The notes beneath the pieces were generated by a model. The model was not told the origin of the DNA. It was given only the letters and a program-made list of their open reading frames with translations, and did not search any database. From Mycolicibacter nonchromogenicus (GTDB lineage Bacteria; Actinomycetota; Actinomycetes; Mycobacteriales; Mycobacteriaceae): 64,000 bases of DNA. The stretch covers positions 1 to 64,000 of the forward strand of contig NZ_LQPI01000028.1 of the NCBI RefSeq assembly GCF_002101775.1, written 5' to 3'. Position 1 is the first letter of the stretch. The number at the start of each line of letters is the position of its first letter. The position numbers were made by a program, and so were the translations under genes. This document shows, piece by piece, positions 35,228-43,683 of the stretch.

Positions 35228-35668
35228 GTGAACGTTCCCCGCCGTTGCTGCCGGCCAGGGTGTCCGCACTATGCGGTGGCGACGCTGACGTTCGTCTACT
35301 CGGACTCCACCGCCGTGGTCGGCCCCCTGGCGACTGCCGCTGAGCCGCACTCCTGGGACCTGTGCTTCAACCACGCGGGCCGGATCACGGCCCCGCGCGG
35401 TTGGGAGCTGGTGCGTCACCCGGGCCCCTGGGTGTCTCCGGAAGAGGATGACCTGATCGCGCTTGCCGAAGCGGTTCGTGAGCGCGAGTCCGGGCGGGCG
35501 GCCCCGGCCAACGGCTGGTACCCACAGAACAGTCCGGCCGACTCCTCGACCCGGGTGACGCCTGGCGCCGGACCCGGCGGAAGTGTGCTGGCACCACCCG
35601 GTCCGCCCGGCAAGACCAATGGCCGGCGCCGGGGCCACCTGCGTGTGTTGCCAGACCCTTCGGACTGA
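35228..35668 (+). CDS. DUF3499 family protein (Rv3258c-like)
   Basis: A 146-residue actinobacterial protein of unknown function. The N-terminal part contains cysteines in CCRPGC and LCFNHAGR, a layout that could bind zinc, and the C-terminal third is Pro/Gly-rich and probably disordered. GTG 35228 is the start that fits the family; the open frame upstream is not similar. It lies upstream of pmmA as in M. tuberculosis. Confidence 0.82.
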   Translation: MNVPRRCCRPGCPHYAVATLTFVYSDSTAVVGPLATAAEPHSWDLCFNHAGRITAPRGWELVRHPGPWVSPEEDDLIALAEAVRERESGRAAPANGWYPQNSPADSSTRVTPGAGPGGSVLAPPGPPGKTNGRRRGHLRVLPDPSD

Positions 35669-35728
35669 TCGCGGGTTCCGGGCTAGTCTTGAGCGTCAAG
35701 AGAGTCCACTGCGTCAGGAGCCCTGTCC

Positions 35729-37153
35729 ATGTCTCGGCCCGCTGCGGCTGTCCACCGTGTGATCAAGGCGTACGACGTACGCGGCCTGGTCGGTTCGGAA
35801 ATCGATGAATCCCTCGTCACCGAGGTCGGGTCGGCGTTCGCCCGGCTGATGGCCGAAGAAGGCGCCCGACAGGTGGTGATCGGCCACGACATGCGGGACA
35901 GTTCGCCGGTGCTGTCGGCGGCCTTCGCCGAGGGCGTGGTGGCCCGCGGCCTGGACGTGGTCCGGATCGGGCTGGCCTCGACGGACCAGCTCTATTTCGC
36001 CTCCGGCGCACTCGACTGCCCGGGTGCGATGTTCACCGCCAGCCACAACCCCGCCGCCTACAACGGCATCAAACTCTGCCGGGCGGGCGCCAAGCCGGTG
36101 GGTGCCGACACCGGCCTGGGCCGGATCCGCGACGAGCTGATCGCCGGTGTCGACCCGGCCGGTGACGGCCAGACAGCGCGCGGCACCATCACCGACCGCG
36201 ACGTGCTGGCCGACTACGCGGCCTTTCTGCATTCGCTGGTCAATATCTCTGGTACGCGCCCGCTGCGCGTGGCCGTCGACGCCGGCAACGGCATGGCGGG
36301 CCACACCGCGCCGGCGGTGTTCGAATCGATCGGTGCGATCACGGTGCTGCCGCTGTATTTCGAACTGGACGGCAACTTCCCCAACCACGAGGCCAACCCG
36401 CTGGATCCGGCCAACCTCGTCGATCTGCAGGCGTTCGTGCGCGAGCAGGGCGCCGACATCGGCCTGGCGTTCGACGGCGATGCCGACCGGTGCTTCGTGA
36501 TCGACGAGCGCGGCGACCCGGTGTCGCCGTCGGCGGTGAGCGGCCTGGTGGCAGCGCGTGAATTGGCCCGGGAGCCCGGGGCGACGGTGATCTACAACCT
36601 GATCACCTCGCATGCGGTGCCGGAACTGGTCGCCGAGCGCGGCGGCACACCGCTGCGGTCTCGGGTGGGGCACTCGTTCATCAAGGCGCTGATGGCCGAC
36701 ACGGGGGCCATCTTCGGCGGGGAGCACTCGGCGCACTACTACTTCCGGGACTTCTGGGGCGCCGACTCGGGCATGCTGGCCGCCTTGCACGTCCTGGCCG
36801 CGCTGGGCGAACAGCAGCGACCGCTGTCGGAGCTGACCGCGGACTACCAGCGTTACGCGGCGTCCGGGGAGATCAACTTCACCCTGACAGACGGGGTCGA
36901 TGTGTCCGTGCTCGTGGATGCGGTGGTCTCTTCGTTCGGTGACCAGGCCTCGGTAGACCACCTCGACGGCGTGACCGTCGACCTGGGCTCGAGCACCTGG
37001 TTCAACCTGCGCAGCTCCAACACCGAGCCGCTGCTGCGGCTCAACGTAGAGGCGCCCGACGCCGCCGCGGTGGACGCGGTGGTGGCCCAAGTCTCCACAA
37101 CGATCGCCGAAAACAGTCAAGCTGCCACCGCCGCGGAGAAGCCGCGTTCGTGA
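35729..37153 (+). CDS. pmmA: Phosphomannomutase/phosphoglucomutase
   Basis: Interconverts mannose-6-phosphate and mannose-1-phosphate, feeding GDP-mannose. The 474-residue alpha-D-phosphohexomutase has the phosphoserine loop TASHNP near residue 107, the metal site DGDADR, the sugar loop GEHSAH and the phosphate-binding RSSNTEP near the C-terminus. It overlaps the next gene by 4 bases (GTGA), beginning a coupled operon pmmA-tobH-manA. Confidence 0.94.
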   Translation: MSRPAAAVHRVIKAYDVRGLVGSEIDESLVTEVGSAFARLMAEEGARQVVIGHDMRDSSPVLSAAFAEGVVARGLDVVRIGLASTDQLYFASGALDCPGAMFTASHNPAAYNGIKLCRAGAKPVGADTGLGRIRDELIAGVDPAGDGQTARGTITDRDVLADYAAFLHSLVNISGTRPLRVAVDAGNGMAGHTAPAVFESIGAITVLPLYFELDGNFPNHEANPLDPANLVDLQAFVREQGADIGLAFDGDADRCFVIDERGDPVSPSAVSGLVAARELAREPGATVIYNLITSHAVPELVAERGGTPLRSRVGHSFIKALMADTGAIFGGEHSAHYYFRDFWGADSGMLAALHVLAALGEQQRPLSELTADYQRYAASGEINFTLTDGVDVSVLVDAVVSSFGDQASVDHLDGVTVDLGSSTWFNLRSSNTEPLLRLNVEAPDAAAVDAVVAQVSTTIAENSQAATAAEKPRS

Positions 37154-38280
37154 GCGCGTTCCCCGGATCCTTCTCCACCGTCGACCTCGATGACGCCGAG
37201 GCCGTACTGGCGGCTGACCGCGACGGCGCCCTGTGGGCCGCGTCGATGGCCGGCGCGCAGGTGCGCGCCACCGCGGCGGCGGTCGACGAGGGTGCCCTGG
37301 ACGGCATCCGCAGCGAGAGCCGTGACTACCCGCCGCGGACGATCATCTGGCTGTCCACCCGGGGCACCGCGGCCACCGCCGGTAGCCTGCTGGCCGCCAC
37401 CCGCGGCCATTCGGCGCGCGCACCGCTGGTGCAGGCTGCCGAGGTCCCGTCGTGGATCGGATCGCTGGACGTGCTGATCGTCGCCGGCGACGATCCGGGC
37501 GACCCGGCGCTGGTCGCGGCGGCCGCGGCCGGGGTACGTCGCGGCGCGCGGGTGGTGGTGGTCGCGCCTTACGAGGGTCCGCTGCGTGACGCCACCGCAG
37601 GGCGGGTCGCCGTCTTGGAGCCGCGTGTCGTCGTCGCTGCGGAGTTCGGCCTGCCGCGCTACGTGGCCGCCGGGCTGGCCATCCTGGACGCCCTGGAGGG
37701 CGACGGCGGGGGCGCACCGACCGACCTGGGCGCGTTGGCCGATGAGCTCGACGCCGAGGCGCTGCGTAACAGCGCCGCGCGGGAGCTGTTCACCAACCCG
37801 GCGAAGCTGCTGGCCGACCGTATCGTCGGTCGCGACATCGTGTTGGCCGGTGACTGCGCGGCGACCCTGGCGCTGGCGCGGCACGGCAGCGTGGCGATGC
37901 TGCGCGTCGGCCTGACCCCGGTGGCGGCGACCGGTCTGCCCGACGCGGTGAGCGCACTGCGGGCACGGTCCGGCGGCCCCGTCGTCGACATCTTCCACGA
38001 CGAGCAGATCGACGGCCCGGCCGCCGACCGGCTGCGGGTGCTGGCCCTGACGCTGGCCGCCGAACGTACTGTGGTGGCAGCCCGGATCAACGGCCTGCAC
38101 GACATCGACCTGATCGCAGCCGCAGACGTGCCGCTGACACCGGATGCCTCGGAGGAAGCCGCGGGTCCGGCTGCGGCGATGGGGAGCAAGTCGTCCAGCG
38201 GCCCGGCGGAACAACAGCTTGCGGTGTTGGCCGTGCGGCTGGAGATGGCCGCCGCCTACGTGCGACTTTTGCGGGGTTGA
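37150..38280 (+). CDS. TobH/SIS-domain protein (Rv3256c-like)
   Basis: A 376-residue protein of the TobH family, related to the SIS/phosphoglucose-isomerase fold (an N-terminal sugar-phosphate binding part with LDVLIVAGDDPGDPAL and a later PIVD-like segment GGPVVDIFHDEQIDG). No catalytic assignment is secure. It sits between pmmA and manA in all likely relatives, so a role in hexose-phosphate handling is inferred. Start GTG 37150 overlaps pmmA. Confidence 0.8.
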   Translation: MSAFPGSFSTVDLDDAEAVLAADRDGALWAASMAGAQVRATAAAVDEGALDGIRSESRDYPPRTIIWLSTRGTAATAGSLLAATRGHSARAPLVQAAEVPSWIGSLDVLIVAGDDPGDPALVAAAAAGVRRGARVVVVAPYEGPLRDATAGRVAVLEPRVVVAAEFGLPRYVAAGLAILDALEGDGGGAPTDLGALADELDAEALRNSAARELFTNPAKLLADRIVGRDIVLAGDCAATLALARHGSVAMLRVGLTPVAATGLPDAVSALRARSGGPVVDIFHDEQIDGPAADRLRVLALTLAAERTVVAARINGLHDIDLIAAADVPLTPDASEEAAGPAAAMGSKSSSGPAEQQLAVLAVRLEMAAAYVRLLRG

Positions 38281-38287
38281 CGGGACA

Positions 38288-39541
38288 GTGGAACAACTAC
38301 GCGGTGCGATACGGACCTATGCCTGGGGCTCGCGGACAGCGATCGCCGAGTTCACCGGTCGGCCGGTTCCGGCGGCGCATCCCGAAGCCGAGCTGTGGCT
38401 GGGTGCCCACCCGGGGGATCCGGCGTACCTGGAGACCGACGCCGGCGAGGTGTCGTTGCTCAACCTCCTGAGCCACGAGCCGGAGGGCCAGCTCGGCCAG
38501 CTGGCCCAGGCCCGTTTCGGTGACCGGCTGCCGTTTCTGGTCAAGGTGCTGGCCGCCGACGAGCCGCTGTCGCTGCAGGCCCACCCCAGTGCCATGCAGG
38601 CGATCGAGGGTTACGAGCGCGAGGAGCGTCTCGGGGTTCCGGTGAACTCGCCGATTCGCAACTACCGCGACACCAGTCACAAACCGGAACTGCTGGTGGC
38701 GCTGCAGCCATTCGAGGCGCTGGCCGGCTTCCGGCCGGTGGCGCGCACCATCGAACTGCTCAGGGCGCTGGCGGTATCCGACCTGGACCCGTTCATCGCG
38801 CTGCTCGGCGGCCAGCCCGGCAACGGCCAATCCGATGTGCCGTCCGATGCCGACGCGCTGCGGGCGCTGTTCACCACGTGGATCACCGCCCCCCAGCCCG
38901 ATCTGGACGTGCTGGTGCCCGCCGTACTGGAGGGGGCCATCCAGTACCTGAGCTCCGAGGCCGGCGAGTTCACCGCCGAGGCCAAGACCGTGCTCGAACT
39001 GGGGGAGCGCTACCCCGGGGACGCGGGAGTCCTGGCCTCGCTGCTGCTCAATCGGGTAAGTCTGGCCCCGGGGGAGGCCATCTTCGTGTCGGCCGGCAAC
39101 CTGCACACCTACCTGCACGGCGTGGGCCTGGAGGTGATGGCCAACTCCGACAACGTGTTGCGTGGTGGACTGACACCCAAGCACGTCGATGTCCCCGAGT
39201 TGTTGCGGGTGCTGGATTTCACCCCCACCACCGAGGAGGCGCTGCGACCGGCCACCTACACCGACGGACTCGAGGTGGTCTACCAGACCCCTGCCGAGGA
39301 ATTCGCGGTGTCGCGCCTGACCGTCGACGGCACCCACCTCGGCCACGAACTGGATGCGCCGGCGCGCCATGACGGTCCGCAGATTCTGCTGTGCACCGAA
39401 GGCTCGATCACGGTGCACGCCAAGTCCACGACGCTGACCCTGCAGCGGGGGCAGTCGGCCTGGGTGCCCTGCGACGACGGGCCGATCCGGGTGCTCGCCC
39501 AAGAACCGGCCACCCTGTACCGGGCGACGATAGGCCTGTAG
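38288..39541 (+). CDS. manA: Mannose-6-phosphate isomerase, class I
   Basis: Converts fructose-6-phosphate to mannose-6-phosphate. The 417-residue cupin metalloenzyme has the zinc ligands in LSLQAHPS (Gln, His), HKPEL (Glu) and GNLHTYLHG (His). GTG 38288 starts it at the normal distance from the RTYAWGS motif. The CDF gene begins on the next base after its stop, so manA and the two genes after it are probably one transcript. Confidence 0.93.
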   Translation: MEQLRGAIRTYAWGSRTAIAEFTGRPVPAAHPEAELWLGAHPGDPAYLETDAGEVSLLNLLSHEPEGQLGQLAQARFGDRLPFLVKVLAADEPLSLQAHPSAMQAIEGYEREERLGVPVNSPIRNYRDTSHKPELLVALQPFEALAGFRPVARTIELLRALAVSDLDPFIALLGGQPGNGQSDVPSDADALRALFTTWITAPQPDLDVLVPAVLEGAIQYLSSEAGEFTAEAKTVLELGERYPGDAGVLASLLLNRVSLAPGEAIFVSAGNLHTYLHGVGLEVMANSDNVLRGGLTPKHVDVPELLRVLDFTPTTEEALRPATYTDGLEVVYQTPAEEFAVSRLTVDGTHLGHELDAPARHDGPQILLCTEGSITVHAKSTTLTLQRGQSAWVPCDDGPIRVLAQEPATLYRATIGL

Positions 39542-40483
39542 GTGTCGTCCTCCGGTAGTACCAAAGCCATCATCGCGGCGCTGGCGGCCAACGGCGGTAT
39601 CGCGGTCGCCAAGTTCACCGGCTACCTGATCACCGGCAGCTCGGCCATGCTCGCCGAGGCGGTGCACTCGGTGGCCGACACCTCCAACCAGGCGCTGCTG
39701 CTGCTCGGACAGCGGGTTGCCGCCAGAGCGCCCGACGTGCTGCACCCCTTCGGGCATGGCCGCAGCCGCTACTTCTGGTCGTTCGTCGTGGCGCTGGTGC
39801 TGTTCACCCTGGGCTCGATGTTCGCGCTGTACGAGGGCTACGAAAAGCTGCGCCACCCGGTGGAGCTGACCTCGCCGCTGGTGGCGATCGCGATCCTCGT
39901 GGTGGCGATCGCGTTGGAAACCTACAGTTTTCGAACCGCGATCACCGAGTCGCGCCCGCTGAAGGGCAAGTGCAGCTGGTGGCGGTTCCTGCGTACCTCG
40001 CGCAATCCCGAGCTGCCGGTGGTGCTGTTGGAAGACACCGCCGCACTGATCGGGCTGGTGCTGGCGCTGGCCGGCGTGGGCCTGGTCCTGGTGACCGGAA
40101 ACCCGGTGTGGGACAGCGTGAGCACCCTGGGAATCGGTGTGCTGCTGGGTGTGGTCGCCGTCTTCCTGATGGTCGAGATGCACAGCCTGCTGATCGGCGA
40201 GGGGGCCACCGCCGCTGAGGACCGGGCCATTCGTACTGCGCTGGAGTCGACCGAGAACGTCACCCGCCTGATCCACATCCGCACCCAGTACCTGGGCCCG
40301 GACGAGATGCTGGTGGGGGCCAAGATCGCGGTGACGCCCCGGCTCGACCTGGCCGGTGTGGCGGCCACCATCGACGCCGCCGAAGCCAACATCCGCGCAG
40401 CTGTGCCTGCGGCGCTGATCATCTATCTCGAACCGGATCTGGACCGGACGCCTGTGCCAGACTCGGTGGACCAGAAAGGTTGA
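39542..40483 (+). CDS. Cation diffusion facilitator family transporter
   Basis: A 313-residue CDF transporter with about six membrane segments (first region AIIAALAANGGIAVAKFTGY; AEAVHSVADTSNQ carrying the HxxxD metal site in the second helix; a later LLEDTAALIGLVLAL segment), followed by a cytoplasmic C-terminal domain with I.IRTQYLGPDEMLVGAKI. Exports Zn, Fe or Mn in other bacteria; metal not known here. It abuts manA with zero spacing and precedes csb1 by 5 bases. Confidence 0.9.
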   Translation: MSSSGSTKAIIAALAANGGIAVAKFTGYLITGSSAMLAEAVHSVADTSNQALLLLGQRVAARAPDVLHPFGHGRSRYFWSFVVALVLFTLGSMFALYEGYEKLRHPVELTSPLVAIAILVVAIALETYSFRTAITESRPLKGKCSWWRFLRTSRNPELPVVLLEDTAALIGLVLALAGVGLVLVTGNPVWDSVSTLGIGVLLGVVAVFLMVEMHSLLIGEGATAAEDRAIRTALESTENVTRLIHIRTQYLGPDEMLVGAKIAVTPRLDLAGVAATIDAAEANIRAAVPAALIIYLEPDLDRTPVPDSVDQKG

Positions 40484-40488
40484 TCGTC

Positions 40489-41562
40489 TTGTCCACACTT
40501 TCCTTCGCGCAGCTCACCGCGGCCAGCCAGGCCGGTGGCGCCAGCACGTTGAGCGTGTCCACCGAGCTGGCGCCGGCCGGGGGACTTCACGCCACGATCA
40601 GACCGGCTCAGCGAGCCGCGCGCTCCGCGTCGGTCGCCGAGACTCGGCTGATCGATGGAAAGCCGACTGCGACGGTTCTGGTCGACGACAACCAGAGCCA
40701 GGTTCACCGCGTCGAATCCGCGATTCTGCAGGCCGTCCGCGACCAGCACCCGCTGTTGAGCCGGGTGCCGCGGATGGAGGTCTCCTACGAGGGCGGGCGG
40801 TTGGTGTTCACCGATCTTGAACTGCCGCAACGCATTTTCGACGGACACTTTCTGACCGGCTCCATCGACGGCAAACCCGCGATCGCATACCCCGCCTACC
40901 GACTGGCCCGCGAGAGCACGCCGGACAACGCTCGCGCGCTGCTGGAACTGAGCCCCGGGAGTCTGATCTTCGGGGCGATCGACGCCGCCCTGGGCACCGG
41001 TCAAAGCCGGTTCCGAGGAGTGCTGTCCGGCGAGATCATCGGCGTACTCGTCGACGGTGCCTCGGCGGATTCCCGCACCGTGTCCGAGGCCGGTGTGAGT
41101 TGCAGCCGGATCATCCGCACCCAGGTGCTCAGCTTCGCCGCCCTGCGGCAGCTGCGGTTCGACTGCGGTCCGGCCGGCGACGAGGCCTGCCGTGTCCTGC
41201 TGGCCGCCTATGCGCTGGCCGGTCTGGCACGGTCCAACGCCGAACTGAGCATCCGGGCCAACTGCGACCTGGTGGAAACCGGCCCCACCACACTCAAACT
41301 CGATGCCCGCGACGGGCAGTTCGTCGAATTGACCGCGTTGTCGATCGAGGACGCCGACGCATTGCTGGAACAGGCCCTGGTGGGGGCCTACCGGGAAGCG
41401 GACATCACCTGGCGGGGCCAGGTCTTGCACGTCACCGGCAATACCGCGGCTTACACCGCAGCCCAGAACGGCGGAGCGCCGCGGGACACACCGGTCGCCC
41501 ATCCGCCGCGGCGATTTCGGTTGCCGCATTTCATCGAGAACCGGCTGACCACGTCGAACTGA
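40489..41562 (+). CDS. csb1: Orphan Csb1/Cas7-like (type I-U/I-G) CRISPR-associated RAMP protein
   Basis: A 357-residue protein with the GSU0053/Csb1 signature: a DGKPTATVLVDDNQSQVHR segment near residue 60, YEGGRLVFTDLELPQRIFDG near 105, LLELSPGSLIFGAIDAALG with FRGVLSGEIIGVL near 155-180, and VSCSRIIRTQVLSFAALRQL near 205 followed by LAGLARSNAELSIRANCDLVE. Csb1 is the Cas7 backbone subunit of type I-U/I-G Cascade. Compared with Csb1 proteins as I recall them, the stretch between GEIIGVL and VSCSRI is much shorter and lacks the usual RxDPxG segment. I start at TTG 40489 (AAAGG 8 bases upstream); TTG 40480 is possible. No other cas genes or repeats are near. Function outside CRISPR is unknown. 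Confidence 0.75.
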   Translation: MSTLSFAQLTAASQAGGASTLSVSTELAPAGGLHATIRPAQRAARSASVAETRLIDGKPTATVLVDDNQSQVHRVESAILQAVRDQHPLLSRVPRMEVSYEGGRLVFTDLELPQRIFDGHFLTGSIDGKPAIAYPAYRLARESTPDNARALLELSPGSLIFGAIDAALGTGQSRFRGVLSGEIIGVLVDGASADSRTVSEAGVSCSRIIRTQVLSFAALRQLRFDCGPAGDEACRVLLAAYALAGLARSNAELSIRANCDLVETGPTTLKLDARDGQFVELTALSIEDADALLEQALVGAYREADITWRGQVLHVTGNTAAYTAAQNGGAPRDTPVAHPPRRFRLPHFIENRLTTSN

Positions 41563-41563
41563 A

Positions 41564-42328
41564 TCAGTGCGATTCGGCGACCGATGCCCAGAAGGTGGTG
41601 AGAGCGGCCGCCCCGCGCGCCGGATCCTGGGTCATCCACCAGTGGCCAAGCCCGTCGAGCACTTCGGTGTGAGCGCCCGCCTGCTGTGCTGCCCGTCGCC
41701 GGATCTCCTCCGACCCCACGTAGGGATCCCCGGTGGCCAGCAGGGAAAGGCCCGGACGGGCACGCGCGCGCCCCAGCCCGCCGCCGGTCTTCGCCATCGA
41801 GCCGGGGCCTTCCACCGACCGGTACAGCAGCAGGGTTGCCCGCCCCATCTCCGGGCCCTGCGCTTGCGCCATCGACCGGGCGATGTCTTCGGGCAGGGTG
41901 GCAGCCCACAGCGCGGCCCGGTCCTCCACGGTCCCGCCGAGCATGTTCTCGACCAGCCGCTCGCCTTTGCCGGGGGTCCGCCAGATCTGGGCCGTCTCGG
42001 GCCAGACGTAGTCCGGGTCGAACACGCCGATGATGTCGGTGGTCCAACTGCGCACGAGCTGCGGGCGATGCATCGCCAGATTGACGACGTGGACACCGCC
42101 CCAGTCGTGTCCGACGAGGTCGATCGGCTCGTCCGGGCCGCCGAGCGCTTCGATTTCGCGTTCGAGCCAGTCGCGGTAGGCCACATAGCTTGCGGAAAAG
42201 TCTTGCGGCAGTGGGGCACCGAAACCCGGTGGCGAGAGACGCACGACGTCTCCCCGGCCCAGGGCATCCACCAGTGGATCCCAGATGGCGTCAGATTCCG
42301 GGTTCCCGTGCACCAGCACTACCGACAT
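41564..42328 (-). CDS. Alpha/beta hydrolase, epoxide hydrolase/dehalogenase-like
   Basis: A 254-residue alpha/beta hydrolase starting MSVVLVHGNPESDAIW, with an oxyanion HGNP motif and a nucleophile elbow GHDWGG carrying Asp instead of Ser, as in epoxide hydrolases and haloalkane dehalogenases. A C-terminal GLGHWWMTQ supplies the His. Substrate unknown. Its stop lies 1 base from that of csb1 (convergent). Confidence 0.82.
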   Translation of the reverse strand: MSVVLVHGNPESDAIWDPLVDALGRGDVVRLSPPGFGAPLPQDFSASYVAYRDWLEREIEALGGPDEPIDLVGHDWGGVHVVNLAMHRPQLVRSWTTDIIGVFDPDYVWPETAQIWRTPGKGERLVENMLGGTVEDRAALWAATLPEDIARSMAQAQGPEMGRATLLLYRSVEGPGSMAKTGGGLGRARARPGLSLLATGDPYVGSEEIRRRAAQQAGAHTEVLDGLGHWWMTQDPARGAAALTTFWASVAESH

Positions 42329-42370
42329 GCGCAGATCATGGCACGGCGGTCCGTTCGCGCAGCTGTGCGC

Positions 42371-42766
42371 TCAGCCAGGTGCCTCGATGGCGGCGAAATT
42401 CACCGTCGCGGTGGCGGCCAGCTGATCGTCGTCGCCTCGGTAGATGTCGACCTGAGCCACCACCGAACGCCGGCCGGTGCGCAGGATGGACGCGACGGCC
42501 CGGGCCGGCCCGACCTTGATCGGCCGCAGGTAGCGGATGAACAGATCCGTCGTGGCGATGCCGTTGCCGAACTGCGTACTGCGCGCGGCGAGCTGTCCGG
42601 CCGCCACGTCGGCCATGGTGGCGATCAATCCGCCCTGCAGTCCGCCGGAGGTGTTGACCACCCGCTCGTCGACGGGCATCTCGAGGGTCAGGGTGTCGTC
42701 GGCCGAGGGGACCTCGTGCAGCCCGAGCTGGTCGAACAACTCCCGGATCGACTGCGGCGCGGTCAC
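42371..42766 (-). CDS. PaaI/hotdog-fold thioesterase
   Basis: A 131-residue hotdog protein of the PaaI type: VNTSGGLQGGLIATMADVAAG is the classical motif carrying the active-site Gly/Asp region, followed by TTDLFIRYLRPI and VAQVDIYRGDDDQLAATATVNF. Hydrolyses acyl-CoAs in relatives. GTG 42766 overlaps the stop of the upstream hydrolase gene by 4 bases (GTGA), so they are coupled. Confidence 0.85.
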   Translation of the reverse strand: MTAPQSIRELFDQLGLHEVPSADDTLTLEMPVDERVVNTSGGLQGGLIATMADVAAGQLAARSTQFGNGIATTDLFIRYLRPIKVGPARAVASILRTGRRSVVAQVDIYRGDDDQLAATATVNFAAIEAPG

Positions 42767-43683
42767 GGCGTCGGCTCGACCGCTGAGTCCCACTCCTGGA
42801 GCAAGGTGCACAGAATCTCTTCGGCGCGTCCCAGTCCGGCCAGATGGCTCTCGCCGGGAATCGGGTAGAGCCGGGCGTCGGGGAGCAGCCCGACCGCATG
42901 TTTGCCGTGGGAGAACGGGACGATGTGGTCGGCGTCGCCGTGCCACCAGTGCACCGGCACGTGCACGTCGGTGAGCCGAAAACCCCAGGGCCGCGCGAAC
43001 AGGACGGCGTCGGCGATCGGCGCGGCCAGTTGCTTGCGGGAGCCGTTGAGCAGGTCATCGAGGAACATGGCCTTGAACTCCGGGCGAGACAGCATCTCGC
43101 GGTCGCCCTCGGGGGAGAGCCGCGCGTAGATCTCGAGTGCAGGCGAGGCCACCGGCCGGATCATCCGGATGAGTCCGGCCGCCGCCATGCTGATCGGCCG
43201 TCCCGCGCGGTCGAGCACCGGTTCGGCCCACCGGGCCAACCGCATCAGGTTGCTGTCGATGGCCTCGGGGCCCACCGCGGGGGCTACGCCGCCCAGCACG
43301 CCGGCCGCAACCACCCGCGTGGGCATGGCCGCTGCGCACGCCAGGGTGTACGGGCCGCCGCCGGACAGCCCGATGATCGCCATCTTGTCGATCCCGAGCG
43401 TGTCGGCAACGGTGCGCAGGTCGTCGGCGAAGTCCGACACCGTCTCGTATTGGAACGGGGTGGAGGAACCGATGCCGGGCCGGTCCACCCCGATCAGGCG
43501 GATGTTGGCTTCGGTGGCATACAGCCGGGCTTCGACGGGGATCTGTCGGCGGGCGCCGGGTGTGCCGTGCAACCAGAACATCGCCCGGCCCTGCGGAGCA
43601 CCGAATTCGGCGAAGCCGAGCTGACGGTCCTCGCCGACGGCGATGTTGCCCTCCATCTGCGGGCGGGCGATGTCATAAACCAT
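42763..43683 (-). CDS. Alpha/beta fold serine hydrolase
   Basis: A 306-residue hydrolase with FWLHGTPGARRQIP (oxyanion), VDRPGIGSST, the nucleophile elbow GLSGGGPY and a WHGDADHIVP segment with the Asp, plus a late ESHLAG His. ATG 43683 starts it, overlapping the end of the cyclase gene by 11 bases; the thioesterase gene follows with a 4-base overlap. This three-gene string (cyclase, hydrolase, thioesterase) appears to be one transcript. Substrate unknown. Confidence 0.85.
   Translation of the reverse strand: MVYDIARPQMEGNIAVGEDRQLGFAEFGAPQGRAMFWLHGTPGARRQIPVEARLYATEANIRLIGVDRPGIGSSTPFQYETVSDFADDLRTVADTLGIDKMAIIGLSGGGPYTLACAAAMPTRVVAAGVLGGVAPAVGPEAIDSNLMRLARWAEPVLDRAGRPISMAAAGLIRMIRPVASPALEIYARLSPEGDREMLSRPEFKAMFLDDLLNGSRKQLAAPIADAVLFARPWGFRLTDVHVPVHWWHGDADHIVPFSHGKHAVGLLPDARLYPIPGESHLAGLGRAEEILCTLLQEWDSAVEPTP

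Noticed and set aside
38297..40498. A 733-codon minus-strand frame opposite manA and the CDF gene
   Set aside because: Same antisense artefact: low-complexity composition, no start context, no domain.
40573..40587. GGGACTTCACGCCAC inside csb1 resembling a DosR box
   Set aside because: It lies within coding sequence and fails at the last part of the palindrome (CAC instead of CCC).
40450..42400. CRISPR array or further cas genes near the Csb1-like gene
   Set aside because: No regularly spaced repeats are visible on either side, and flanking genes are metabolic hydrolases and a transporter.
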